Assembly (NCBI GenBank): GCA_963575745.1
Contig: CAUYUJ010007471.1
Location: forward strand, 17,501 to 46,590
Reading direction: 5' to 3'
Source: Prorocentrum cordatum
Taxonomy: Eukaryota; Sar; Dinophyceae; Prorocentrales; Prorocentraceae
DNA length: 29,090 nucleotides
Positions within the stretch are counted from its first letter, which is position 1. Each line of letters starts with the position of its first letter. The position numbers and the translations under genes were made by a program. The notes under the pieces are model-generated. The model made no database searches and was not told the origin of the DNA. It saw only the letters and a program-made list of their open reading frames with translations. Shown here piece after piece: positions 16,944 through 26,250 of this stretch.

Positions 16944-19697
16944 GTGTGTGGATCCTTTGCGACACGGATGTTCTCGCCTGAGTGGCGGGCCCGCCGCTCG
17001 TCTCTCTCAAGGAGGGTGTTTCCGACAGTGCAAAGGCACACAGTGGAGGCCCATGCCAAGAAGCGCCTTGCTTGTCTCCAGGGTGCCATGTGTTTCCTGG
17101 GTTTCGATGGCTTTGCGATGGACAGCGTGAAGGTCTCGCACGACAAGTTGGTCGGGCTTGCGGCCCGCGCGGGCTTCCCCGCCCACTTGCTGCGCGTGGT
17201 GCTGAACGCGTTCCGCTGGAAGCGATTCGTCACCATGGACGGGCAGCAGCTTGAGCACGTTGGCGTCGTGCTGGCGGTGCACGTCGACGACATCAGCCAG
17301 GAGGTCGTCGGGGACTCGATCCAGGAGGTCGTCACCACCCTGGTGGACGGAGCCCGCGATCTCAAAGCGGCGCTGGATGGCGACCTGGACATGACACTGG
17401 CGGCGGCCAAGGGCACGCTCTTGGGCAGCTCGGACGAGGTCACCTCGGCCGCCCAGCTTGCGCTCCAGAGCCTCGGGCTGCCTGAGGCCGCCAGGCCAGG
17501 CGCGCGGCGCAAGCTGCGCAGCGCCGTCAACGCCTCGGTGCGGCACCTCGGCGTGGACTTCCGTGCTGGGAGGCGGCGGCGCGGGCCGCTCGGCAGGCCG
17601 GGCGTTGCCCATCTCGCTGTGCCCGTTCGGCAGCGGCGGCCCGAGGCCGGTAGGCGCCGGCTGCGCAAGGCCCTGCGGGCCATCAAGCAGGTGGCTGGCT
17701 GCAAGCGCATATGGCATTCCGCCATCGTGCCTGCGGCCGTCTGGGGGGGCGAAGTCTCGGGCTTCTCGCCGCAGGAGCTCGGGGACCTGAGGGCGAGGGC
17801 AAAGGCGCTGGCTGGCCATCCTTTCATTGCCTCAGACATCCTGGAGGCAGTGCTGCCAGGCTGGTCGCCCCTGGGGCGCGCGACGGTGCTCACCGTCGAG
17901 AGGTACGCCGAGGAGTGGTGGCGAGCCTCGGACGTGCGCCAACGAAACGGGCGCGTCCTCAGCCTCCCCGAGCTTCGTGGAGCGTACGAGGCGGCGGCGG
18001 CTAGCTTCGACGGGAAGCTCGGCGAGGCAGGCCCCGCGGGGGCCATGCTCCGCAGTCTCCACTGGGCGGGGTGGACTTCCCCTTCAGCGACCTCGTTCAG
18101 GTCTCCCAGCGCGGGGGTGATCAGCGTGCTGGAGACCTCGCCCTGACAGCTGGGCCGCATTTTCAAGCTCGACGTGCTGGCGCAGATCGAGCTGCGGGCC
18201 GACGAGGCTATCAGGCGCCGTTTCAACCTCGGCGCGGACTTCGATGGCATCTGGTGGGAGGGAGTCCAGGCGGCCCTCAAGAGGAGCTACTGCGGCGCCT
18301 TGGAACGCCACGTGAACGTCTCGTTGCTGGGCGGCACGTACTTGACGGGCGAGCGGGCCCGCGACCTCGGCTACCTTGTGGACGGCATGTGCGCGACCTG
18401 CGGGGTGCCAGACACCGTCGCCCATCGCGTCGGATGCTGCCCGCGCTTCGCGGCGGGCTGGGCGGCGGAGACCGGCTGGCATGGCGATATTGAGGCTGGC
18501 CGCTCGCTCTGTGACACGGTATTGCTGGACCTGTGCCTGCCTTCGCCTCCGCCGCGACTGCCAGAGCCGCCTCGCGGAGAAATGCGCGCTTTCACCGGAG
18601 AGCGCGAGGTGCCAGTCAAAGATTTTGATTTTGTGCCAGGCGAGAATATAGCGGGAGATGGGTCTTGCTCCACCTCTCCTCTTACCTCCCTCGTGCGGGC
18701 GGGCTGGGGCGTCGTCCAGTGGGGTGCTGTGCAGGGCGTCCTGCGCATGATCATCGGCTCGATCCCTGCCGGGATGCCGCAGCCCGCCGTATGCGCCGAG
18801 CACCAGTGCTTTTTCACGGGCGCCGAAGTTTCGGACGGCGCGTGCACGCGCATAGGCGATTGTTCTTCGGTCCTGGGGTCGGCCAGGAGTGGGGCGGCCC
18901 AAGCGGGCATGTCCACGTCTCCGTTCGCGGGCTTTTGGCGGGCCCTCCCTCGGCAGGACCAGGCCTGCGCTGGCCTGGTTAAACAAAAATCCCACGTGCA
19001 CGTCGTCGAGCAGCCCGCCTCCGAAGCGGAGTGGGCTGCCTGGCTCAATGACCAGGCCGATAAGGCCGCGGAGTTTGGAGCTCGCCTCCACGGCGCCTCC
19101 ACCTCCCTCGTCGCCGATCTCGAGGACCGGCTCGCGAGGATGAAGCAATTCCTTCGAGGGGTCGCCCGCGTGCTGTGCACGGGCCCCACCCCGAAGCAGG
19201 AATGGGCCGACCTGCGCAGGCCGCCCGCCTCTCGCGCGGCAGCCGCCATGATCGCCCACGAATTCGTTGTGGTCGGCAGGCGTCGCTGGCAATGCGTCCG
19301 CTGCCTGCGTTGTAAAACGACGCGTGAGGCCGGCATCGACCGTAAGGAATGCCGAGGAGTCGAGGATCGGCCTCCCAGTTTTGCCCGTGTGGAGTCCTTT
19401 CTAGACTCCCACGACGTCGAACGGTGTGAGCTCGCGGCCAAGCCTGGAGCTCCCGTCGGCGAGACTTTATTGTTTTGTAAGAAGTGCCCCATGTACGCGA
19501 CCAGCAAGCCTACTGGTCTCGGGGGCCCTTGCCCCGCCGAAAATCGCCCTGGGTGGAAGATTTCCGAGGCGGCGCTGCACACACGGAGGCGGTTCTTGAA
19601 GGGCCAGCATCCCAAGTGCGGCGAGAGCGCGACGATAATCGCGAGCTGGCCGATGTCCCGTAAAGCGCTCAAAACATCGGTGCATACGTCTGTATAG
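16944..19697 (+). pseudogene. RT/RNase H polyprotein remnant with one in-frame TGA
   Basis: One frame is open from 16944 to 19697 except for a TGA at 18144-18146. From about 17085 it reads as the middle of an RT: GFPAHLLRVVLNAFRWKRFV, then the active-site-like HVDD at 17280-17291. The spacing before HVDD is short, and the motif B region normally found there is missing, which implies an internal deletion. RHLGVDFRAG (about 17540) and AAVWGGEVSG (about 17734) are typical post-RT landmarks. RNase H follows with DGS at 18657-18665, AE at 18795-18800, GD at 18855-18860 and NDQAD at 19047-19061, so all four acidic positions are retained. Two Cys-rich motifs follow (CVRCLRC; CKKC with a distal GGPCP). 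Codons are strongly G/C-ending. The first residues may not be native. Confidence 0.8.
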
Positions 19698-19765
19698 GCC
19701 TGCGCATGGCGCCGCTTGTCGCTCGCTGGCTCCCTTGGGCCCACATCGCACGAGGAGGAAAAGCG

Positions 19766-19786
19766 TCCTCCTCCTCCTCCTCCTCC
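19766..19786 (+). repeat. (TCC)7 tract between elements C and A
   Basis: A pure TCC tract that marks the end of element C and the beginning of element A. Confidence 0.9.
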
Positions 19787-19909
19787 AGGCGTCCAGCTCT
19801 GCGCGCGATGCCATATCTACACGCCTAACCTTTCTCGCCGCACTTTGACTCTCTGCGCCATGTCTCCCCCTTGTTCTTGAGGAGCCCCTCGCCCCCACGC
19901 GCAGCAGGG

Positions 19910-20737
19910 ATGGTGGAACATCGATGCCTCGACCTCATCGCGCACAACGTGTGCTCTCTCGTCCAGCCAGGCCGACATGCAGAGGTCTCCCCCGCGTATG
20001 CCCGCAGGGATGTTGTCTTTTTGTCAGGTACTCGACTACGCATGAAGGCAACTGATAATGCATGCAGCAGTATCGCCGACTCCGATCACCACATCTTGAG
20101 CTGGGGGTACAGTCGCGGTGCTTTCTCTAATGTCCATGCAGGAGTTCAAATTAGAATTCGAAAGGATATCTTCAGATTGCGTCACACTGCTGCCGTTTAT
20201 TCTCCACCAGCTGCGCTCCAGGGGCGTGGAGGTGCTGTGCTTCTCCGATCTGGGCGATTCCACGTGCTTGCCATCGTCGTTTATTTCCCTCCTCGGCCGT
20301 CGACTGCCAAGCAGAAGAGTCTATACCAAAAGAGCGTAGATGCATTACTTAAGTGGATGACGGACATCTCTAGCGAACAACCTGCACGCTGTTCTATCGT
20401 TTTCGGAGGCGACCTGAATGACCATAGTGGAGTGCCCCCTGGTGAACACATCTCGGATGAATTCGACCCGATCGGCAACCTTTTCCCTCGGCCAGAACAT
20501 TACTGTATGAGAAAAATGCGCACCTACCTCGAACAGTTTGGGCTCTGTCTTATCAACACGTTCGTGGGTGGGGAGGACACTTTCTTCGGGAAGCAGAACA
20601 GCACGCGTGTCGACTACATCGGGCCCCCCCGTACTTGGCTCTCATCGGTCACCCAGTGCAGGGTCCTTCAGAAGCTCGGCAGAAGACTCCAAATGGTCCC
20701 CACGGTCCGCAGATGGGATCACTGGCCCCTTCCAGGT
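19910..20737 (+). pseudogene. Endonuclease (EEP/APE-like) domain of element A
   Basis: The ATG at 19910 opens a frame with the fold landmarks of LINE endonucleases in order: HNVCSL (about 19943), DVVFLSGTRLR, AIVVYFPP, FGGDLND (GD at 20408-20413), RVDYIG and WDHWPL (Asp-His at 20717-20722). Such enzymes nick target DNA to prime reverse transcription. The usual catalytic Glu of the 'QET' motif is Gly-Thr here, as occurs in some LINE clades. The frame changes just after WDHWPL, within about 20726-20740, where VSVRHLLSFP continues the homology in another frame. This start was chosen because nothing upstream in frame looks coding. Confidence 0.8.
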
Positions 20738-21726
20738 CTCGGTGAGGCACCTCCTCAGCTTCCCAGCGGCGCCCTGCACAAAAGCAGAGTCTTGGGATCA
20801 TGATAGCATGGTAAATGGTGTTGTCGACGGCCTCTGGCGCGCTCAGTTCCTTCGAGAAGCTGAAGACATGCGCTATCGCACGTCCCCCGCCTGGCACCAA
20901 TTTGAGGGCAAAGCGGCCCCCGACCAGGCCTGGGAGAAGTTCGTTGAGGACATTCGTGGCGTTGCTCTGGGGTGCTTCGCTCGGTATACAGAAGAGGACG
21001 CTGAACGTGCCCGTGCCCGTGAGGCCCAGCGCACTCTCCTTCGTCAACGTTTCGAGCTTCGAAAAAAAAAACTTGCGGACCTTCCTGCTGCGGCGATGTC
21101 CAACAGTGTGCACTTCCAGGAGCTCACCCAGGTCCAGGCCAGATTGCGCGCAGTTGCTCGTCAGGTTAAGCAAGGTCGCGGCGCCGACCGTCAGCGACAT
21201 ATGGAGTCACTTGCTGAGCAGATCTGGGATGCTTGGAAAGCGTCCCGCTGGGCGCTTGCGCATCGGTTGTGCCGCCGCCTTGCCTGCGCAACAGTGGGAC
21301 CAGGTCGACGTTTTTTTCAATCGGCCGCTCAGCATGCGACCCACTATTCAGATGCGGGCCGACTTTCTTGCACAACGAGGGCCTTTCGGAGGCCAGTCTG
21401 CTATCCAAGTTGACCCTGTCTCTCTGTCTGCTGATCGCCTGGAGGACGGGATGGGGCACAGGTTCTACGGGCCAGGCTTTAAGGAGGAGGCGGCGAGGGA
21501 CTTCAGGGGCATATGCCTGTAGTTTAAGAAGATGGCTTACCGTAAGAGTGCTCCCTCCATGGAGCCACCCATGGAGATCTTCAGGATGATGCTGCCCCCC
21601 ACACATCGACACCCCACATACAAAGACGAACCAGACGCCTTCGCCCAAACAATCCCCAGCATGGTGGTATCGCGTCGTGTCCGAGGGTTTCTTTGGGATG
21701 TTCGCGGGGGGTGGGGGGGGGGGGGG
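20738..21726 (+). pseudogene. Linker between endonuclease and RT of element A
   Basis: From about 20730 to 21310 a charged, helical linker is readable (GLWRAQFLREAEDMRYRTSP; RARAREAQRTLLRQRFELRK). A second frame change near 21300-21320 leads into RPTIQMRADFLAQRGPFGG, typical of the region before LINE RT domains, which continues to about 21700. The frame is lost again across the G-tract at 21705-21735. Confidence 0.65.
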
Positions 21727-21735
21727 GGGGGGGGC
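21705..21735 (+). repeat. Oligo-G tract inside the RT reading frame
   Basis: Two runs of G (7, then about 22, separated by one T) lie immediately before the RT core. The reading frame differs on either side, so the tract probably expanded after insertion. Confidence 0.9.
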
Positions 21736-22935
21736 GTGTCCCACAAACGTGGCATCGTTCTTGGGGCTGCAGCATCCCCAAACCTGCGGCTACATCTACT
21801 GGGCTTCGCTCTGTCCGCCTTGTGCACCGTATGTGTCCCTTCAGTAAGACATGCAGCAGATTTCTTGGCCACCGCGGTGATGCTTGCTATCCTGAGAGAG
21901 GTTTTGCCGACCACCTGCACGGTGGCATTCAGCACCGACGCCGCGAAGCAGCTATTAAGATATAACTGATCACTGGATGGCGTCTTTCACGCCTGCGCAA
22001 GTCTCACTGCGCGCTTTTCTTTGACCAGGCCAATGCCTTCGGCAGCCTCTCCGCCGACATCCTTGATGAAACAGATTATCTACATGTGCGTCCATATGAT
22101 ATTTATGTTGGTCATCATAGTAACCGTCATAGTATTATCACACTGGATTTTTCTGATGGAGTGGGGCACTTTCAGGTTCAAGAGGGAGTTCTCCAGGGCC
22201 ATCAATCTGCACCAGTAAAATATATTCGCAGTTTTGATCGTAGCGTCTTAGCTCCGCGGCTTTCTGAGAGACAAGCAGCTGCAGGTGGCAAAGACCTCAT
22301 GTGCACTAGCCCGATGAACGACATCGACGATCGGACCATATATTTATCAACTACCGTCTACTTGGATGACACGGCTCATAAGGTCGTCGCGCCCACAGCG
22401 CACGCCATGGTTGATCAAGCCCGCTCTGATACTGCCTGTCTTACGTGCCATCTTGCACGAGCTGGTGGCGCTTTGAATCTTGATAAACAGGTCACGGTGC
22501 CTCGTTTTCTTGGGCCTGGTGCCTTTGGTGAGTCACGTTCGTTCACTGACCCCGTGCGTTGCCTACCAGGTCGTGTCAGCACACATGCAACATATCTAGG
22601 TGCACAATATCATGGCGCAGGTACTACAGCACAACAACGGCGCGCCATACAGAAGAACATGAGGAGTGCATGGTACGCAATGGGACGGTTCTGGTATGTC
22701 AAACATGTACCCCTACGTATACATCTACTTGTATCTCAGGCGCGCGTGCAGGCAGCAGGACTCAGTGGTCTCGAGGCCTTCATCCCTTCTGCCAGTGACT
22801 CTAAGCTGATTGACGGTCTAGTGCTGCAGTGGGGTCGTACGTTGCTCAAAGGAGCGGCAGTTCTGAAGATCCTGCAGGCCGACGGCCCCCCCCAAGCATA
22901 TTTATCTCCCGGCTATGCGTATCTTGACAAAACTT
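21727..22935 (+). pseudogene. Reverse transcriptase domain of element A
   Basis: One frame carries the RT core: PQTWHRSWGCSIPKP and RSVRLVHRMCPFSK, motif A as FFDQANAFGSL (22017-22049), motif B as EGVLQGHQSAP (22182-22214) and motif C YLDD (22359-22370), followed by a thumb-like region (RAIQKNMRSAWYAMGRFW; VQAAGLSGLEAF). The catalytic Asp residues are present. A TAA at 21963-21965 interrupts between RREAAIK and the motif A strand, at a place where one C-to-T change from a Gln codon would suffice. The frame ends about 22935, where homology resumes in another frame. Third positions are notably A/T-rich (about 12 of 40 codons G/C-ending from 22086). Confidence 0.85.
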
Positions 22936-23830
22936 GGTTTAGTTCCCTCGCAGCTAGAGCTCCGCATACGACGGCTACACTGGCTGCAGGAGATTGCTGC
23001 TCACCGCCCTGAGAACAAACAGCTGTTGGCAGCGATCTTTGGACAGATGGAAGGTGAAGAACGCCCTACTTGTGAACATAGTCTTCTCACTTGGGATGAC
23101 GCTGGACAGGTTCGTGGGAACCCCTGGGCCCTTCAGGCACTCAATAATCTGAAACTCCTGGTGCATGTTCAGGACGGCCCTGAATTACTCGCCGCCATGG
23201 GATACGTGCACTTGAAAGTTTTCACCGATGAGTTCAGCAAGAGGTTTTACAAAATCAACTTCAGCAAGCTTCGCGATCGGTACTGGGAAGGGGAGATCGA
23301 CGAGATGGGCAAAAGGCGGGTGGAGGTGGGAGAAGGAGGAGCAGCTGCAGCTGGAGGAGGAGGAGATCAGCATGACCCCGACCCAGCACCCCCTCCTCGA
23401 GTCTGGCGATGCACGGAGACTAAGGCCGATGGCACGGAGTGTGGCTTGGAATTTCACGACCAACAGGGCTGGTATGCACATATGAGGTTCAGTAAGGAGG
23501 GTAGTCATGGCCATAGATCTCTTGCACAGCTCCTCACAGTCACCAATCAATGCCCCTGGTGTATGAGCACGCACCCGACGGTTGCGATTTCGCGTCAGCA
23601 CGTTCGCCGTCTTTTTTTTTGTTTTTGAAACGAAGTTGCCAATGCGATCGAAGCCCGATTCATCACGAGATAATGCTGCCCCTTACGTTCGAGTGCCCTG
23701 CGTGCGGTAAGGACCATCCGTCACTTGAGGCTCTTCAGCGGCACATTCGCACACACATCGAATTGTCCGACGCCACCTTCTCCTTTGCCGCGCCCCATGT
23801 CGTGGATGCTGCAGATCGGCCAGGCGGACC
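22936..23830 (+). pseudogene. C-terminal region of element A with three C2H2-like zinc fingers
   Basis: The frame reads VPSQLELRIRRLHWLQ, aligning with VPSETELLIRRLKMYQ at the start of element B, then an unassigned region and an acidic, Gly-rich stretch. Three putative zinc fingers follow: CTETKADGTECGLEF with distal His residues, CPWCMSTHP...SRQHV, and CPACGKDHPSLEALQRHIRTH-like (residues abbreviated). Between the second and third fingers a T-tract (about 23609-23620) causes another frame change. All three fingers have counterparts in element B. In LINEs such fingers bind DNA or RNA for target choice. The frame of the third finger stays open to 24710. Confidence 0.75.
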
Positions 23831-24576
23831 TGGAGCAGGCGAAGAAGCGCCCGGGCGATTCTCAGATGAGCTCGTTCAGCGCTGGGGGCAGCGACAAGCC
23901 GCGCGCGCCCAAGGTTCGGCGTCAACGCTCGCCTGCAGCAGCGGGAGCTGGCGACCTGGCCATGGACGACAGCGACTCGGACGGGGAGACAGCTTCCGAG
24001 ATGATGAAGGGAGTTCTCAACACCGCTCAGGGGCAGCGGGCCATCGAGGGTTGCCTCTTCAGCACGCACCTGCTGCCGAAGGAACACGGCGCGAACTACG
24101 CTGCGATCGGAGCCGCCCAGAAGTACGCAGACACGGTGAAGGACAAGCCCTCGGACCATGGCCTCGGTCCTCCCAGCTTGCAGGTGAGCATCGCGGTCCT
24201 CGAATCGTTGGTCGCCCAAGAGCAGCTGAAGAAGGGCCCGCTCCTCCAGGGTCACCTGAAGTCCGTGGCGGCACTCATTCAACAGATCATGACGCAGCCG
24301 ATGCCCATCGCATGCGAGACGCTGCGCTACTGGAAAGCGAAGACCGCGTTCGTGAAGGAAGGAGCGCCCCCTCTCGTCCGCCACACGTTCTTCGTGAACT
24401 CGTGGATCCAAGGAGCGGGAGGAGTGATGATTTCCATGAATTCGATTTTGACGGCCCTTTTTCTCGCCCTCGGGAGCACACCGAAGCTGGGGCCCCCCCC
24501 GAAAACCACCCAGGAGCGCCGAGTTCAGAACTCCCTGGAGAAAATGCTCCGCGGGGCCCGCCACAAGAAGGCGTAG
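23797..24576 (+). CDS. ORF-C of element A, 259 aa, unknown function
   Basis: This intact ORF starts at an ATG that overlaps the end of the zinc-finger frame (in the +1 frame relative to it). The N-terminal 70 residues are polar and basic (KKRPGDSQ; PRAPKVRRQRS) with an acidic patch DDSDSDGE. The rest looks helical, with VLN at residue 73 and GPP at 124, then LKSVAALIQQIMTQ and ETLRYWKAKTAFVKEG. Element B has an ORF of nearly the same length (252 aa) in the same place with VLN at 63, GPP at 123 and a similar basic N-terminus. Sequence identity is low but the landmarks are in order. Codons are about 82% G/C-ending (33 of 40 sampled). I do not recognise the family. An accessory nucleic-acid-binding protein of the element is an inference from position and charge. 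Confidence 0.65.
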   Translation: MSWMLQIGQADLEQAKKRPGDSQMSSFSAGGSDKPRAPKVRRQRSPAAAGAGDLAMDDSDSDGETASEMMKGVLNTAQGQRAIEGCLFSTHLLPKEHGANYAAIGAAQKYADTVKDKPSDHGLGPPSLQVSIAVLESLVAQEQLKKGPLLQGHLKSVAALIQQIMTQPMPIACETLRYWKAKTAFVKEGAPPLVRHTFFVNSWIQGAGGVMISMNSILTALFLALGSTPKLGPPPKTTQERRVQNSLEKMLRGARHKKA

Positions 24577-24710
24577 GAGCTCGGCAGGCCATTGGTTCGA
24601 TCTCTGAGCGTGGACGGGTACAGCTTCGGGGAGAGTGGGACCCGCTTGGGCGCCCTAAAGGCCGAGGTCGAGGTAGAGGTCGCGGGAAGGGGTCTTCTCA
24701 AGGTAAGTAG
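24577..24710 (+). CDS. RG-rich tail of element A
   Basis: This is the continuation, beyond the ORF-C stop, of the frame that encodes the third zinc finger. It ends GRPKGRGRGRGRGKGSSQGK and a TAG. Element B has an RG-rich tail in the equivalent frame and place. There is no ATG here in A, so it would need read-through or continuous translation of the zinc-finger frame. The end carries CAAGGTAAGT, which looks like a 5' splice site, although there is no other evidence of splicing. Confidence 0.45.
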
Positions 24711-25080
24711 ATCGTTCGAATGCAGTCTGACTGGTTTAGGGGTTTGAACCTACTGCCCATGAAGTTTTCCTGACCTCACTTGATTTGGCTTTCTGGCCTG
24801 GCTGGCCACTCTCCCCCTCTTCTCCTCCGCTGCTGCCGCTCACGGCTGCCGCCGCTGTTCCGCTTGTCCCCTCTGCGTATTCGAGATGTAGTCTGTGTAT
24901 GCACGTACAGGCCTCTCGACCCTGCGCTGCAATCAGAGAGTCCCCAAGCTGATTGCTGGGGGAGGGGCTCCCCTAGAGTTTTGACATCGGCGGGAGCATA
25001 GTGCCTCCCGAACGCCCTGCGGCCAGCGTCGATCCCCGAACAGCGAGACTTGGCCATGCGCAGATAGCGAGCGAGCGAGC
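24711..25080 (+). other. 3' untranslated region of element A
   Basis: No coding frame was recognised. Bases 24942-24953 (CCCCAAGCTGAT) resemble 28901-28912 (CCCCGAGCTGAT) in the 3' UTR of element B. The region ends at AGCGAGCGAGCC and a TCC tract. Confidence 0.5.
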
Positions 25081-25465
25081 CTCCTCCTCCTCCTCCTCCT
25101 CCTCCTCCTCCTCCTCCTCCTCCTCATCCTGCTCCTCATCCTGCTCCTCTCTCCCTCCTCCTCCTCCTCCCCTCCTCCTCATCCTCCTCCTCCTCCTCTT
25201 CCTGCCTCCTACTCCCCCTCCCCCCCCCCCCCTCTCCTCCTCCTCCTCCTCCTCTCCTCCTCCTCCTCCTCCTTCCTCCTCCTCCTCCTCCTCCTCTCTT
25301 CCTCCTCCTCTGCTCTTTCCTCCTCCTCCTCCTCTTCCCTCCGCATCCTCGGCTCCTGCTCGTCCTCCCGCTCCCCTCCCCTCCCTCCTCCTCCCCCCCC
25401 CCCCCCTCCTCCTTCTCCTGCCCTCCCCCTCCCTCCTCCTATCCTCCTTCCTCCTCTTTCCTTCC
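25081..25465 (+). repeat. (TCC)n microsatellite after element A
   Basis: About 385 bp of TCC with CTGCTCCTCATCC, TTCC and C-run interruptions. It is the longest TCC tract in the window. Confidence 0.95.
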
Positions 25466-25617
25466 CGAGCCATATCTGGCTCATACTCGGGAAGGTGGCT
25501 TACACGTCCACGCTAGCATTTCACTCCTGGTCAGGTCCAGGAGCTTGGGGCTCGAACAATTCTGCCTGTTCGCATCCACCCCGCAGAGTTTTTAGGGTCA
25601 CTTCCCACCAGCCAGCC

Positions 25618-26250
25618 ATGCCTGCCACCTCTGCGAAGGAGCGCCTCCCCATCGTGATCTGCGGGCATGTTGACACTGGCAAGAGCACCACCACCGACCG
25701 CCTCCACTACGACCAGGGCTGCCTTCCGGAATTCGAACTGGAGCAGTTGAAGAAGGAGGCCGAACGCCTGGCAAAAAGGCTCCATCGATTTCGCCTTCTA
25801 TATGGACCGCCAGAAGAAGGAGCAGGAGTGCGGTGTGACCAGCGCCTGCACCACCCAGGACTTCCACACCGAGAAGTGGCACTACACCGTCGTCATCGAC
25901 GCCCCAGGCCATCGCGATCCCAAAAAGGTCGACTACCTTCCGAAGAAGTCTGGCAGCATGGGCTGGTGGAAGGGCTGCGATGTCAAGTACGGCAAGGACT
26001 GCGACACCGACAGATACAAGCAGTCCCGCTACGCCGAAGCCGCGAAATATTCGAAGACCCTGCTGGTCAAGCACGGGTGGAACAAGGACTTCGTCAAGAA
26101 GGGCACGCCTGTAATGCCAAGCTACGGCTGGATGGGCGATAACCTGCTAAAGAAGTCTGACAACATGGGCTGGAGGAAGGACTGCGTTGACAAGTGCGAG
26201 AAGGCCCCATCCACGTGGACACCGTCTTCGGTGTCCTGGTCGTGATGGGC
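25618..26250 (+). pseudogene. EF-1-alpha processed pseudogene
   Basis: The ATG at 25618 is followed by the G1 GTP-binding motif in GHVDTGKSTTT, then LEQLKKEAERLAK. An extra base near 25772-25778 changes the frame. The next frame gives FAFYMDRQKKEQECGVTSAC, EKWHYTVVIDAPGHRD (the G3 motif), then KDCDTDRYKQSRY, LLVKHGWNKDFVKKGTPVMP and GWMGDNLLKKSDNMGW. A further shift near 26205 leads to IHVDTVFGVLV. EF-1-alpha delivers aminoacyl-tRNA to the ribosome. Here the switch and NKMD region is missing, and after GHRD comes KKSGSMGWWKGCDV, a second version of a segment that belongs further downstream. The copy stops about halfway through the usual length of about 450 aa. It has no introns, which suggests retroposition. 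It is certainly non-functional as a full protein. Confidence 0.85.

Larger units (their letters stand above)
16944..19786 (+). mobile_element. Non-LTR retrotransposon relic C (RT-RNase H)
   Basis: A 5'-truncated LINE-like element. It keeps the end of an RT domain, a conserved post-RT region, an RNase H domain and Cys-rich motifs. A short 3' region ends in a (TCC)7 tract at 19766-19786. Its architecture differs from elements A and B, which have C2H2 fingers and no RNase H. Exact 5' and 3' ends and any target duplication were not identified. Confidence 0.8.
19787..25080 (+). mobile_element. Non-LTR retrotransposon A (EN-RT-ZnF, ORF-C, RG tail)
   Basis: A nearly full-length LINE-like element. 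Order: 5' leader (19787-19909), AP-type endonuclease, linker, RT, three C2H2-like zinc fingers, overlapping downstream ORF-C (23797-24576), RG-rich tail (to 24710) and a 3' UTR of about 370 bp that ends in a long TCC tract. The main polyprotein is dead, with at least four frame changes and one TAA. Boundaries are inferred from the flanking TCC tracts. Confidence 0.75.

Noticed and set aside
16874-19744. Long minus-strand open frames (400-470 codons) opposite element C
   Set aside because: The + strand has clear RT and RNase H motifs. The antisense frames are open because + strand codons nearly always end in G or C, which leaves few stops on the opposite strand.
20815-21522. A separate protein-coding gene in a third frame over the element A linker
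   Set aside because: Only its last part (from about 21310) looks like retroelement sequence. The first part is a shadow of the linker frame.
23683-24564. A 293-codon minus-strand ORF opposite ORF-C of element A
   Set aside because: Its openness follows from the high G/C third-position content of ORF-C. It has no recognisable motif and no counterpart noted in B.
25520-25560. Spliced-leader relic upstream of the EF-1-alpha pseudogene
   Set aside because: TTGGGGCTCGAA matches only about 8 of 12 bases of the leader's end and the 5' half is absent; this is not above chance.
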